64,000 nucleotides of DNA, taken from Berberis thunbergii (Eukaryota > Streptophyta > Magnoliopsida > Ranunculales > Berberidaceae). Each line of letters opens with the position of its first letter. The stretch's first letter is position 1. The translations under genes and the position numbers were made by a program. Below the pieces are notes generated by a model. It did no database searches and was not told the DNA's origin. It saw only the letters and a list, made by a program, of their open reading frames with translations. The stretch spans positions 682,001 through 746,000 of the forward strand of contig QNQO01000448.1 of assembly GCA_003290165.1 (NCBI GenBank), given 5' to 3'. Positions 36,907 to 49,161 of the stretch are shown here, one piece after another.

Positions 36907-37467
36907 CAGGGGCGGAGTCAGGATTGCAAACAAAGAAGGACAAACAGTGCACAACTATTCAACTACACCAATTTCAGCAGTGACACAACTCTACCTTCTT
37001 CAATTATCAGCTTCCCATACCAATTGTTGTCATGAGCAAGCGAAACGAGCGAGGCTTCCGCATAGGACCTATCATCGAGCGATCCTGTGTAGAGCGTGGC
37101 AAATTGCTCCCAGATTAGGTAGAGAATTGGTTTCATTCTCAGCAATAGGTAGGAGTCCTAAATATCCGTCGGACGCGACAAAGACGCAGAGGAGCGAGGA
37201 GACGTCCATGCCAAGGTAGAATTTCTTAAACACGGCCGCAAAGAATTATGATAAACAAGATTCAAATCCATCATTGTACCCATCAAAAATTCAGAAATTC
37301 AATGAATGAAAGATTCTCTTGAACGTGAGAAGGGCAACCTAAATGAAAGAGGGAAGATACAAATTTAAAGAGGGGCAATATGAAAAATACAAATAGCTTA
37401 GTGGATTTTTTTAAAAAAGATAAGGGGGGCAATTGACCTCCTTAACCAAAGGGTAGATCCGCCTCTG
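36907..37467. mobile_element. Non-autonomous hAT element (561 bp) with perfect 8-bp target duplication
   Basis: The ends are inverted: left caggggcggagtcagga, right complement cagaggcggatctaccc. The element is flanked on both sides by the identical octamer agtacaag (36899-36906 and 37468-37475). An 8-bp duplication is the hAT signature. There is no transposase, so it depended on another hAT element. Its short ORFs have no recognisable product. It lies downstream of the CDK-like pseudogene. Confidence 0.85.
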
Positions 37468-37678
37468 AGTACAAGAAGGCAATGTTTTCAACCTATGTTC
37501 GCATTTGGTCATATGAAAAAAAATCGACTTAAGCAATATCTGATTGTGCACATATGAACCAAAACCTCACTAAGAAATCATTCCACAAAAGACAAAAACT
37601 CCACAAACAAAACCGAGCCCAAGAGCAGAAAATCAAAGTTCAACAGCAGAGAAAGTATAATAAATTCATATTTTCTAC

Positions 37679-40600
37679 CTTTTAGCTTCCTCATTTTTAC
37701 GCTTAGCATCTAACTCCTTGCTTGGTCGATATTTAGGCAAACTTGATGGACTAAAGGCATTCAGTTGTGAAGAACTGGAAAAAAAATAAAAAAATTGAGA
37801 TTACTGACCAGTGATGCAATACAATAACAAACCAAATTTACTTATATCCCAAGATATAGGTATGCCAATATAAAAATAAAAAAATAAATAAAAAAGTGGA
37901 GATGGTTGAAATCATCAGATGTTGCTTTTGTAGCACAGGTTGTATGTGTATGGTACATCTCTGTGTTTTAGCATCAGCATAGCTCTTACACAAGGCACAA
38001 ATGTGAAGAAGCATAATGCTGCAAGCATTCACAGGAATTGAGCTAATAAGAACCAAAAGTGCTGGTCTGTACACTTCTAACTAGAAAATTCACATGGTCA
38101 GTGATAATGCAAGAAACCACCTCATAATAGAAGTTATTTAGTTGTCAAGATGATGAAGTAATTGTTTCTTGTGAGAAATCACAACTCTAGATTGATTCTA
38201 GGTCTAGGATCTCTAGATCATTATTGACTAAGCTATCCAAATTTTTCCATGGAGAATGACCATTAGCGTTAAATCAAACCAAAGCCTACCTTACTTTTAA
38301 GTGCTGAAGAAGCTGAACCTCGATTGTCAGGTTCTATTGCAAGGAGAACATCCAGAAGGACCATAGAGGAAGAAGGGAACTCTTTGTATATTTCTGAAAA
38401 ATGACGCCTGTAAGAATGACGAGGCTTAAAAATTGATGCATTTGACAATTTTGATTTCTTCCAGTACTCATCAGAAGGCTTAAAGATCTTGTGTAGCTGC
38501 TCAACCTATGAATTAAAACTAAGAAGATTTTATCACCAACCAAATTCAATCCACATCGTCAACTTAAAAAAACAAGACAATTTCTATACACTAACAAATT
38601 TGATGCCTTTATGATATGACTTCTTTACTAACCTTTAAATCCTAACCAAAATGAAAACTTTCAATGATATTCATGAAATCCTAGGAAACATTCTAGTACA
38701 AAACAACCAAATACATAGTAAGAGAACTTTCAAATTTGTGTTTTCTTAACTGAAATAAAATAAAATACAGATTATAATACTTTGAGAAATTCGGTACAGC
38801 TAAGAATTGGGCTGGAACCTTTACCCAAAGATATGCTAAATTTGCTGAAAATAACCGAGCCTCCTTCATCCAATAGATACAAGTAAATGTGATGTGTGTG
38901 CTCATTCATGAGTAACCAAGTCTCAAGAATATAGCTTATTTCAGGATTTAGTATTGTTTTTATCAAATAAAGTGCCCAACCAATTAAATAAGGAGTAGAA
39001 GGCTCAATGACAGAAGCAACTATAAGCATGTTCATCTTCCACAAAGCAAGCACAGTAATATAAGACTGGATCAGTGAAACTCGTTAAACACAGGAGCTTC
39101 ACAGAAGTTGTCCCAGTTAAATACATGTAAGGCACCTCTGTATTGGCTTGACAAAAACAGTTGCAGCTTAGAAAACTTTGATGCCATACTTTAATCTTTA
39201 AAATTGTATTATGAATATTTTTAATTCTAATGTTTAATTATGAAATGTCCTGCATATATGTGTTCATAGAAAATATCCAGGATTTAACTAGCTTTTATGT
39301 AATTTCCACATCAATGTATAACTTCCAAACAATCAAAATATTTGCATGAAATGTTTGTCTGTCATGGGTTCCATGAAACATAAATTTTCTACTACAATAC
39401 TAACTTTCTGTAACTCTTATCTCTGATACTCTGTTCATTAGGTCTTACCTCTAGCAGTCATAGTAAGATAGATGCAATAGTTGAATAGTCAAATATTTTA
39501 AGCCATACCCCATCCAATAAGAGGTTTACACCACTTTGATGGATTCAGATTCATTATTTGGTGGATAAATTCAATACTGGAAACTCAAAAGATTCTGAAG
39601 AAACAGATTCTCTTTTTCCAAAGGTAAAGCCTAATCATAGCAGAGACTAAAATTCATTATTTGGTGGACAAGTTCAACACTAAGAAGTTTAATTAGAGTA
39701 CCTCTGTTCTCCCTGGCATGATAGGCTTCCCAGCAAACAGTTCTGCAAGGATGCAGCCAGTACTCCACAGATCTACAGCAAAGCCATATTCAGTGGCACC
39801 AAGCAGTAGCTCAGGAGGTCGATACCACAAAGTTACAACCCGGCTAGTCATTGGCTCCTTTCGATCAGGATGAAAACGGGTTGCCAACCCAAAATCAGCA
39901 ATCATCAAAATGCCTTTCTCGTCAACCAGAAGATTTGACCCCTTGATGTCTCGATGCAAGACCCCCACGACTATGGTAGTGTTCAAGCCCACAAGGAAGC
40001 TGCTTCGTATAACATTTTATCTGCAATCCCAACACATATACTGCCCAAATAAGACCATACGTAAACTGCTAGATAATCAAATCATTTGATTACTAAAGGC
40101 AAATGAAATAACAATCCCCATCGGGAAGATTGCAAAGGGTTCATTGAATAAAAATAATTAGATAAATGTGGCTGACCAGCATGGAGCTGGATGATACTTG
40201 AAGGGTCACGAAACTTGATTGTCTCCTTGTTATAGGTTGTTGACAAAGATTAAACTGGTCTTACCCAAGCCTCAGAAATTTGCAGGTAAATAAAACTAAT
40301 GGTCATGGTGGTATATAGGGACACCAAGAAATCAAATATAAGGCAAACTTATCACATTTTTCACTCTTTTTGTTCTATTATATATGTGATGGATATTTCG
40401 GAATGAGAATACTGCTTCTACTATTGGAATAAGGTCTGCAGAAAGCTATAAAATCTACATGATCATTCTAATGGTATTCACGCAATATCGCAAACATGAC
40501 AAAACCAACGGAATATCATCCACCAATACTGTTTTGTTCCTTAGGCCGGACATTGAATTTTTACAATACTGATTGTGCAATAAAGGTAATCTGCAAATCT

Positions 40601-42763
40601 AAGTATTGCATGCAATAGGAGAGAGACCAATCATATAGTGGACTCACTGCTGGGGCCCATCACCAAGTACATCATGCTATATCTGCCACCTTTACTTCTA
40701 GGCAAGGGTTGTGATTTCATTTTTTGAAGTAATTTCAATAAGTTGATTTTAAGAAATATTTTGTTGTGTATAAAAAAATGTAAAAATTTTGATTGTAATT
40801 TTTGAAGATATCAATATAATTTAAGTATTTTACACTTTTACATACTACGTAAAGAGTCTCAAAATACTCATAATGTCATAAATACTATATATTGCATAAG
40901 AATTACTTATATAACAAATTTTTAACAATAAACTAAAGTTTTAACCAGTTAAAATGTACATAAATTGAAATTGAGATTGGCTTGATGAAGAAAACAACTA
41001 TTTTGGATTACAAGAGAAATTTCAGTAATTCAAAAAAATATTTCGTAAATACATTTTTCGAGAAATCACATTCCTTAGTTATACGTATCTTTGATTTTGT
41101 AGTAAAACAAAATAAGTCCACCTGTGATTCAGTAAACCTGACACCAGACAGTGCTGCAGGCCTAATAAGGTCGTGCTCCACATATTTGAATACAAGGTAC
41201 AAGCTGCCAGACATCCTTGACGTGACTAGGGCGTCATAACATTTGGGTGATCAAGTTTACGCATGATGTGGATTTCCCTGGCCATAAAACTGACACTTTC
41301 TGGATCCATATTAACAAATCGCACTTTCTTGAGTGCAACGATTTTTCCCGTTTCAAGATCTCGGGCATTATATACACTGCTGTAAGTTCCCTGGCCAATC
41401 TGCAAAATAATATACCAAGGAATAAAGCATGGTCAGATACACGTAGAAATATACTGAACGGAATCTACTCCGACAGGTTATCAGTTTTTATGTCAAGCTG
41501 TGCAAACAGCGTTGATAAAGATGATCAGAAATTTCACAAGTAATTTGAATCCTCGAGATTAAAATTTTGAAATTTGGGACGGTCACATTTAGATAAACTC
41601 TGTGTAGCAACAACACAGGTAAATGTGTGCCATTGTCCAACATATGACATGGTCATATCCTTAAAGGGATGAATATTACTAAAACATGTACTAACTAACG
41701 TGACATAATATACTTACAACAGTTTTACAGAACTCAAACTTTTGAAAGATCAAGTGAAAAATCCAAAGACCTAAACAAGGAGTGTCCAACAAGCATCCAA
41801 ATTTCAATGTGTCCAATGCAGGTGTTTAATTTTTTTAATAATTCAGTATCATGTTACATAAAATAAACTGGATGAAAACAAATATTTACACAAATCAGAT
41901 TGGAAAACTCGTTGGACCTGTGCTTCTAATAACAAGATAAGATGTGGTCCAAACAACATGGAAACCCAGTCCTTCCTATGACCTAAATATGCATTAGGCA
42001 GCAAAGAAGAATTACTAAAACAAAATTTATTTTGTTCTTAAGTACCGAAGATATATAGCTGCAACATTCTATATATATATAATTAGTAGAAAATCCATTC
42101 TTTCTATTGGATATGTATTGGGCGCATTTAATACGAATAGGGAACATGTGCATTTCGGGTTTGCATTGCTTAATGATGCCATGAATGGCCTCTCTTATTG
42201 GACATTTACATTCTTACACACACATAACATATCAATAATTCAAAGATTCATGGAAACCAAAGTAAATTCTCAAAACAAAATGGAATTGGATGACCCACTA
42301 AATTAACATGGCCAAAATAAAAAATGCAGAAAACAAGGTATGTAGCATTAACCTTGCCTGATCTTTCAAAGACCCTTCTAGGCACCAAACCTCGTATCGC
42401 TTCTCCTGCCACCGACGAAAGCCAAGCTGGCCAACTGGCTGAAACCTGTTCTCCCCTAACACCATGTGGTATACTAACGATCTTCGAAACCATTGGTTCA
42501 TCGTCATTACAGCCAATATCCACCGTCGGCCAGTGATTAACACTGGCTGACTTCTTCCCTGCCCTATTAAATAACATTGGGCCAAAAACACCATATCGCG
42601 GTTGCGGCGCTGATGTTACATTTAAATCCACTGCAACCTCCTCTCTTCTTGAGGAAGCAGAAATCCTCCTAGAATTCTTGGCCGAATCTCTGCCTTTTGA
42701 ATCCCAACATTTTCCCTCTGATCTGGTGCTGCCCCTTTTGAGCAAATGCACCCCATATTGCAA
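37679..42763 (-). pseudogene. CDK-like serine/threonine kinase gene (At1g54610 / CDKC-like group), decayed
   Basis: Exon blocks on the minus strand. 42763-42353: basic N-terminus, then WPAWLSSVAGEAIRGLVPRR. 41400-41121: GQGTYSSVYNARDLETGK with the ATP loop, VALKKVRF with the Lys, FMAREIHIMRKLDHPNV. 40020-39702: HRDIKGSNLLVDEKG catalytic loop, IADFGLATRF, then TSRVVTLWYRPPELLLGA. 38506-38290: LHKIFKPSDEYWKKSKL. 37774-37679: FFTTE, then PSSLPKYRPSKELDAK. Splice-like GT/AG borders are kept. Frameshifts occur after HPNV (short deletion giving a stop), before VLHRD (extra G in a G run) and after FFTTE, so no full kinase can be made. The 3' end beyond 37679 was not found. Confidence 0.8.
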
Positions 42764-43133
42764 TTCAAAAACGTTGGGATATGCATTTAAGCCATCTATT
42801 TGAACTAACCAGCATTTCTATTCATATTCACTAAAATACAAACCAAACCACCCCTTCTCTCTAAAATCTCGATAACCCCATCAAATCAAATCCAATCCAA
42901 TCAAAATCAAATATTTTCACCAAAATCAATCAAATTTCAGAAATCCCACAAACCCCATTTCAGAAATCCTTCCAAAATCACCAATCAAAACTAACAAGAT
43001 ATCATATTGAATGAATTTGAAGAAAGAAATCCAGAAGGAAAGAAAGGAAACCTGATACAAAATAAATAAATAAATAATGTGGAACAAGTTTCCCACTCTT
43101 TCGGTTAATGAAAGGAAATGTTGATCAGAGAAT

Positions 43134-44262
43134 GAACAATTCTAGGGAGCCCGCCTGGCTGTCTGGATCCTCCTGGGCACGTGCTTGGGAGGATGTTTGG
43201 CACGTGCCACGTTGTTTTTGTGTTTTTACAGTTCCATCAGTTGAAGCAGCAACAGCAGAGGTGCACCTCTGTTTGGGGAAAACAGGGGATGGTAGTACCG
43301 GTCCCATCCACAGCTTCCCAAGTACACACTCAACCTCGCTCTGCTTCTTACGGAACCACCAGATGCAGCGGTGGTGCTCGGCCTCTCGGTCTGCCTGTCT
43401 CAGCTTGGTCTCCTCTTCAACCTCACCAACACCAACACCAAAACCAAAACGAAAACGAGTCAGGCATGAGAGCAGTTTTTCTTAGTGGATCCGGCACAAG
43501 ACGAGAGTCCAGTGGAACTGGTGTCTTCTTGCCTCGCCGAACCGGTGCCCCATCCGAGACTCGCAAAAAGCAAGGTAAAGATACCCTTTAGTTTGGAAGA
43601 GATTTCATTCCTCTGTAGTAATCAATTTGTTGTTTCTTATTTTGTTTTTTTTAAGTGTTTAGTGTCCATTTTGATTGAGATTCTCTATTGTGTCTCATAC
43701 TCTTTTGTTTTGTTTTGGTTACTCAGCTTGTTCGACAGTTCTTTTACCTGCAAGAGTGGTGCAAGCTTTGAATCTCAACTTTGAAGCCATGTGTTCTGGT
43801 GGTGGTGCACAGCCACGATTTGGTAATGGAGGACCAGCTCAAGGGAATCTTCTATTATTTCCACAGAAGCGCAACTTCAGGCATAATCAAGCATCAATCA
43901 ACACTGAGGTTGTTCAACTGCCTCAATAATGGACTTACTGATGCTCTCTTTAGTCTCAGTGTATCGTGTACTAACTGATAATGTTGCTTCTTTTACACAA
44001 AATGATTCAACAACAAAAAAAATAAAAAAAAATAGTGAAGTTCTTTGTAGGGATTATAGGAGATTTGGTAAAGAAGAATGGAAGAAAAGAAATGGGTTTT
44101 TTTTTAGTAGTGGTAGATAGAAATAAGTCTATGTTTAGTTTAAACAAAAGAAAGGAGATGTGAATGTGAAGGAATCAAGGTTGGGTTCACGTGCCAAACA
44201 CCCTCCTTCTGGCACGTGCCTGGGAGGGTCTGGACAGCAGAGCGGGCTCCCTAGAATTATTC
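43134..44262 (+). mobile_element. Pack-MULE (1129 bp) with ~75-bp inverted ends and 9-bp target duplication
   Basis: The left end gaacaattctagggagcccg and the complement of the right end gaataattctagggagcccg are inverted repeats of about 75 bp, continuing through gcacgtgc and gtttggcacgtg. The flanks are tcagagaat (43125-43133) and ttagagaat (44263-44271), 8/9 identical, fitting the 9-bp Mutator target duplication. The interior is a two-exon fragment of a host gene and contains no transposase. Confidence 0.85.
43181..43929 (+). CDS. Captured two-exon gene fragment, open when spliced (about 198 aa)
   Basis: Exon 1 (43181-43574) ends caag|gtaaag. The intron is T-rich and ends ttactcag at 43726. 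Exon 2 (43727-43929) ends in taa. Joined, the frame is open for about 198 codons. The conserved part reads GMRAVFLSGSGTRRESSGTGVFLPRR, then across the junction into STVLLPARVVQALNLNF. I recall a small plant family of unknown function with this MRAVFL..GTGVFLPRR / LPARVVQALNLN layout, but it has no biochemical role that I can name. The N-terminus overlaps the transposon end, so the first ATG may be transposon-derived; 43292 is an alternative start. The Gln-rich middle (QHQHQNQNENES) is low complexity. Confidence 0.65.
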
Positions 44263-44349
44263 TTAGAGAATAGAGAAATATGAAGCGTTCGTTTTCTAAA
44301 TTTTGCCACCAGCTAGAAGAGAAAAGTTGAAATTTGGAATCTTTTTTCG

Positions 44350-44474
44350 GTGATTCTAAATGGCGAGGAAACGGGCGAGGGAGGGGGTGTGACCATCTCC
44401 CTCGAGATGCGTGCCCGTGTGAATTTCGAGGGGGATGTGGGATCAAACCACCCTCCCTCGCCATCTAGAACAAC
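44350..44474. mobile_element. Small GC-rich foldback MITE, Mutator-type-like
   Basis: gattctaaatggcgagg on the left and, inverted, gttctagatggcgaggg on the right bracket about 120 bp of imperfect inverted repeat with gcgaggga / tccctcgcc motifs. The ends resemble the attctagg ends of the Pack-MULE and of the palindrome at 51255. The target duplication is unclear because the flanks are T-rich. Confidence 0.5.
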
Positions 44475-44819
44475 TCATTTTTTTAGTGGAAAGAAAAATA
44501 AAAAAACATAGAATTGAGATTGTCCAAGAGATTTTTGGGGGGGCGAAATGGTTGGGTTGTTGTAAGAGAGAGTTGAGGACGTGCCGACCCGTTTGATAGT
44601 TTGGGATATTTTTATCAATTTCCTTGTACTTTTTCCCACACCCTATGCCACCGGGGTTCAAACTCGTGACTTGGCTTTCTATGTACCGGTTACGAATTTA
44701 TTTATGATTCGTGTAGAAAATGAATATTCAGTTTTCCTCAAGATGTATATGTGTAGTATGTGCCTTTGTCGGGGTATGGCTTGTGCCATATGTGAAGAAG
44801 GTGTGCATACGTGAAGGTA

Positions 44820-45450
44820 TGACGTATGAGTGGGACCATCGGGAAAGGTCGCAAGAAAAGAATTAGGCATTTAGTCTTGTACATAGGAGGACCATGTGCT
44901 TGGAGTCATTGGACCAATACATTGGGATTTTGGTTCACTATTGTGGTTGGCTAAGCAATACACTTGATGTAGTCATAGTGAACAAATTTCAGCACCCGTT
45001 GAGGATCTTATTTAAGCCGCAATTGACATATAAAATATAGCACACAACTAGAAGAACAGAAAAACACCACACAACACAGAGAGATTTATTTGGCTTACTG
45101 AATAGACTACTCCACGGGCTAAGAGCGTTGGAAGCTCTGATTTCACTATAAATTGCCTCCCCAAGCCCCCTTTCATTGTGACAATCTCATAATAACAATG
45201 GTGGTTTCTTCTCTTCTTCTCATATACACTTCTCAATCTCTAAGATACAAATAAGCATGCAACATACTCTCACTCACATCTCTTTTGTCACAAAATTATT
45301 TGGAATTGTAGAAGTTATCTATCAAACAACTTCCCAAACCACCCCAAACTACCCAACTATTGAGTGTGCATATCAAACCAGAATTTTTAAGCCAAAATTC
45401 TATAATCTCACCATCCTTGTTGAAAACATTTGAATAGCCTTGTGAAGATT
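44820..45450 (-). repeat. Putative 3' LTR of the copia element
   Basis: This region follows the end of RNase H coding on the minus strand, after a purine-rich stretch (aggtggaacat, near 45455). It has no coding content and contains a TATA-like tataaaat at 45030-45037. Its partner LTR lies outside the window, so the ends cannot be confirmed. Confidence 0.4.
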
Positions 45451-45559
45451 AATGTTCCACCTTTGGTAGAAACCTTCTACCTCAATTTACCTCAAGTGGT
45501 GAGGTGACCCTTCAACTTAATTGGATTTGAGATTTAACAAGTTCAAGCAATGCTTGAAC

Positions 45560-46082
45560 TTTTCTGAATTCACTGACTTGGTAAGAAATCTGCTGCATTC
45601 TCGTTTGTGTGAACTTTTTGAACATCTCCCAAAGCAACCTAATCATGAATAGGATGGAACCTGACGTCAATGTGTTTGGTTCTTGCATGGTACATCTAAT
45701 TCTTTGCTAAACATATAACGCTTTGACTATCGCAATGCAACGAAATTGATTCTTGTACAAGTCCAAGCTGTTTTACTAAACCTTTCAGCGAAACAACTTC
45801 TTTTGATGCCGTAGTAAGTGCCATGTATTCAGCTTCTATTGTAAACAATGCACTAACAAGATGAAAAATAGATCTCCATGAAATTGGTCCACTTGCACAT
45901 GTAAAAACATAACCTGTGGTAAACCTTTTTCTGTCTAAATAACCTGCAAAGTTTGAATATACAAAAAACCCAACAACACATTGCGCCTCATGATTTTCCT
46001 TAAACACAATTACCAATTCACTAGTGCCTCTCAGATATCTCATAATCGTTTCGATGGCTTTCCAATGTTCTTTCCCTGGATT
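45560..46082 (-). pseudogene. Copia RNase H (downstream part of pol)
   Basis: The minus strand begins at the CACTA junction with NPGKEHWKAIETIMRYLRG, then FVYSNFAGYLDRKRFTTGYVF (the Asp of the usual SDAD replaced by Asn), ISWRSIFHLVSALFTIEAEYMAL and LHCDSQSVICLA. An in-frame stop follows at 45696. The protein then continues as YHARTKHIDVRFHPI and AADFLTKSVNSEKFKHC, the usual copia C-terminus. It carries the second half of the polyprotein whose first half lies at 61891 and beyond. Confidence 0.8.
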
Positions 46083-46360
46083 CACTACAACACAAATGCT
46101 CATTAATAGCGTTTCAAAAACGCTATTGTAGGATATCATAGCGTTTTAGAAACGCTATTGTAAGTAGACCATTTATAGCGTTTCTGAAGCATTATTGTAT
46201 ATTGTACAATAGCGTTTTAAAAATGCTATTGTTTAGCTTGTGACAACATTTAAAAAACGTTATTATATAGGTACCAATAGCGTTTAAGAAACACTATTGT
46301 CTTCCCTCACATAGCATTTAACAAATTTATTGTATTAGTTTCTATAGCGTTTCTCAAGGC
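46083..46360. repeat. CACTA left terminus and subterminal repeats
   Basis: After the terminal CACTACAA come at least six copies of atagcgttt or its complement aaacgctat within 260 bp, often as inverted pairs separated by a few bases. Such motifs are where the CACTA transposase subunit is thought to bind. Confidence 0.85.
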
Positions 46361-46722
46361 CCTTTTTTTCCTATAGCACTCATCAAGTGCTATCAAATGA
46401 CTTTTTATAACATCTTATAAGTTTTATTTCTAGAAAATAAAAACCTAAATGTGCCAAACACTTGAACATTTCCATGAACGACAATGTAATTAATAAGATA
46501 ATGTATTACATCGAGTCACAAAATCTATCAAATAATAAAGATTAGACTACATTGAATGACATTCGTGATTCTTTGAATGGCAGGGAATATGGAGTGGGAT
46601 GATAACTGGAGTAGGCTTGTAGATATTGATCCTAACAGACATAACATTTGGCACAAATTGGAACAAAGAAGCTCAGTTAGCGGAGTCCAAACCAATAGTG
46701 GTGCAATTGTTTTCAGCAAAAC

Positions 46723-47060
46723 AGCCTAATAGCTCCTCAACCAAGCAGAGGAATGGTGTCATTGATTCTGGTTAAAAACCATGCTGCATTTGCAATAAGA
46801 AAGAACTCAAATTGAATACTTCTTAAAACAAGGTTTATATGAAAGCCACAAATTTTATAGATGGTCATTGTATGTACCTTAAAACTTCACTTTTGCATTT
46901 TGCATTTTGCATTTTGCATTTGACACTTTAGCAGCCTAATAGCTCAACTAAGCAGAGGAATGGTGTCGTTGATTCTCATTAAAACCCATGGTGTATTTGC
47001 AATAAAGATAGAACTCACATAAATGCTTGAATACTCCTTGGAACAAGGTTTTCACTATTG
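46723..47060. repeat. ~210-bp imperfect tandem duplication with (GCATTTT)n
   Basis: agcctaatagct...aagcagaggaatggtgtc begins at 46723 and again at 46933, followed by similar text (catggtgtatttgcaataaa). Between them lies a run of four gcatttt units (46891-46919). Confidence 0.8.
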
Positions 47061-47639
47061 CATTTTGCATTTGAGCCTTTGAGAAGTTGACTTTCGATTA
47101 TTTCTTCCTTAATTAGTGTAAAAAATAGCTGCATTCAGAATAACATCACCAAAATCACTCTCTCATAAATACATCAACTGTTTTATGTTAAAAAAAGTTT
47201 ATAAACAAAATAATTTCACTAGAACACAAAAAGTTAATTTTGCAACGGGGAACATGATCTTACCTCTTTCGGAGATATTTCACTCCCTCACTAAGGTCAT
47301 TTTAGAAGTGTGGCCTTGCAACTCCATCCAACTTAGAGACATTGGAGAGTTTCCAAGAAGTCAGTGGTTATCATCCTGTCCATGAAGAGCATCAATACCA
47401 TGTCTAAATGATTAACCTAACTAAAACATATGACCATGTACAATTGAAACAATAACTTTCAGTTGACTCACTTGAAATTCAGTACTGAAATCATGGTCAC
47501 TTAATTGAGTTCATTAATGAGCTTCCAGTTTCAAATACAGCGCTGCTGCAAGATCTGCAGAATAAGAAGCAAAAATCCAGTCAGCTGGTAGAATGCCAAT
47601 TAAATGACCTCCTAACTTCAATGACAAATGGATTGAATG

Positions 47640-48362
47640 AGAACCTGAATCCAGTCAGTAGCTCCTTCAAAGAGACTCATTGTCTTCAAGGCTTCATCGT
47701 GTCTCATAAAGAGCATCAAATCATCTAAGTAGATATACCTGTTAACAAGATCCGGAACTTAGTAAGTGACAACAACCAAGAAAACATACCATAATCAATG
47801 GCTAGGAGAGAAAATTGCATAATCATTCTGAACTATAGATCTTTGATGTATGAGTGTGCCCACATGAAGACCTACCATTTTCTGCAAGTTCATATATGCA
47901 ACTCGATATAATTTTATTTATTTCTTTAATTTTTATAAGTATTATTGCAAATAGAAACAAAAGGCATAATCTACCAGAGATAATTCTAAAATCACGACCT
48001 GTTGTCCTCAATCAAGAAGCAATGCATGTTTCCTTCAGTTATCACCACTTCATAAACATGGAGAGTAACTGACCATTGGTGACAAAAATCATGCAATTCT
48101 TCATTCAATGAGAAAATTAATATACCAATTGAAAGAACTCAAAATATGTCTCTTTATCTAAAAATAGAAGAGAAGAAGATGTGTCTCCATAAAAGAATCG
48201 AAGAAAAGAGAACTTACTCTGATCCAGCCTTCGTGACGTTGGTAAAAACCTATCTAGCAGCACACTTTGCCTCAAATTCACTTTTGATCTCTTCCTTTGC
48301 CGCCTCTTCTTCATTAGTTAATTCCAGTATTCACTCATCCAATGTAGACAATTTTCTCAGGT
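47640..48362 (-). pseudogene. Fragment of a MscS-like mechanosensitive channel gene (MSL), captured
   Basis: Two exon-like blocks on the minus strand. 48362-48214 reads GLRKLSTLDE, a stop, ILELTNEEEAAKEEIKSEFEAK, a stop, then VFTNVTKAGSE. 47738-47650 reads YIYLDDLMLFMRHDEALK, then TMSLFEGA. I recognise this as the cytoplasmic linker of plant MSL channels, where EITSEFEA, F.NVAKPGSKYI, LEDLMRFM and ALKTMSLFEGA occur in that order just before the pore domain. An intron of about 480 bp separates the blocks. Two in-frame stops and loss of the channel domain make it non-functional. The identification is from memory of the family pattern. Confidence 0.6.
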
Positions 48363-48464
48363 CTTGTATTCCATAAATTTCATAAATTTTTAGTTTTAGA
48401 AAAAGCAGTCAGATCTTGTATTCCATAAATTTCAGTTTTGTGAATTTTATTTCTATTACTTGAA

Positions 48465-49096
48465 AATTGTCAAAGGTCCGAGAAGGAATATTGTCATCGA
48501 ACTTGTGCATCATATCCTAGGACAATTGATAATGGATAACCACTACAACACAGTTATATATAACCAAGTGAAAATCCTGCACAAGTAGTGACGACTGAGC
48601 CAATAAAAAAACTAAGTTACCTTGCTTGAACTATAGCCTCGAAGGTGGCCTACTCTTGCAAACTTAGTTGATCATTTTCTGTATCAACACTTTGTGTCAC
48701 CTTATCCATTAGTATTACCGTAATCGGATTCAGCAAGAGGTTAATATGAGATTACTACTACATACATAGAAGCATAAGATAAAAAAACTGACCTGACCAT
48801 CTGCGATGATCAGAAGAATGTGATACTGGCCACCACTGTTGTCAACAATGTCTGTAGCCCTTTCAATTATAGGTGCAAATGATGTCAATCCTATCAAATG
48901 GTAAGAAGAATCAAACCTCAATGATGGTTCCTAAACAGACCAAATGAAAACTAACCGTAAAAGACCTTGTTATACGAACCGGCTAAGTAAAGATCTGGAA
49001 CTATTTCTCTGTAACGCATTAGTGCTTCCTGAAAACCATTACAAGGCCGATCATTCGGATAAAAGCTGAATACATCTTCATCATGTGTTTTGCTGT
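48465..49096 (-). pseudogene. Fragment of an RGLG-type (copine vWA) E3 ubiquitin ligase gene, captured
   Basis: Four exon blocks on the minus strand. 49096-48980 reads DEDVFSFYPNDRPCNGFQEAL, then RYREIVPDLYLAG. 48894-48792 reads LTSFAPIIERATDIVDNSGG, then QYHILLIIADGQ, ending at |gtcag. 48701-48621 reads VTQSVDTENDQLSLQE, a stop, then ATFEAIVQAS. 48540-48470 reads MMHKFDDNIPSRTFDNF. Together they cover the second half of the copine-like von Willebrand A domain of plant RGLG ligases; the RING domain is absent. Introns remain, so capture was at DNA level. The stop in block 3 shows decay. These proteins ubiquitinate targets in hormone and stress signalling. Confidence 0.75.
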
Positions 49097-49161
49097 AGAA
49101 CATATCAAATCAAAACTCCATTGTCAAACCAAACATATTAAATTCCTTTAGTGATAAAACA

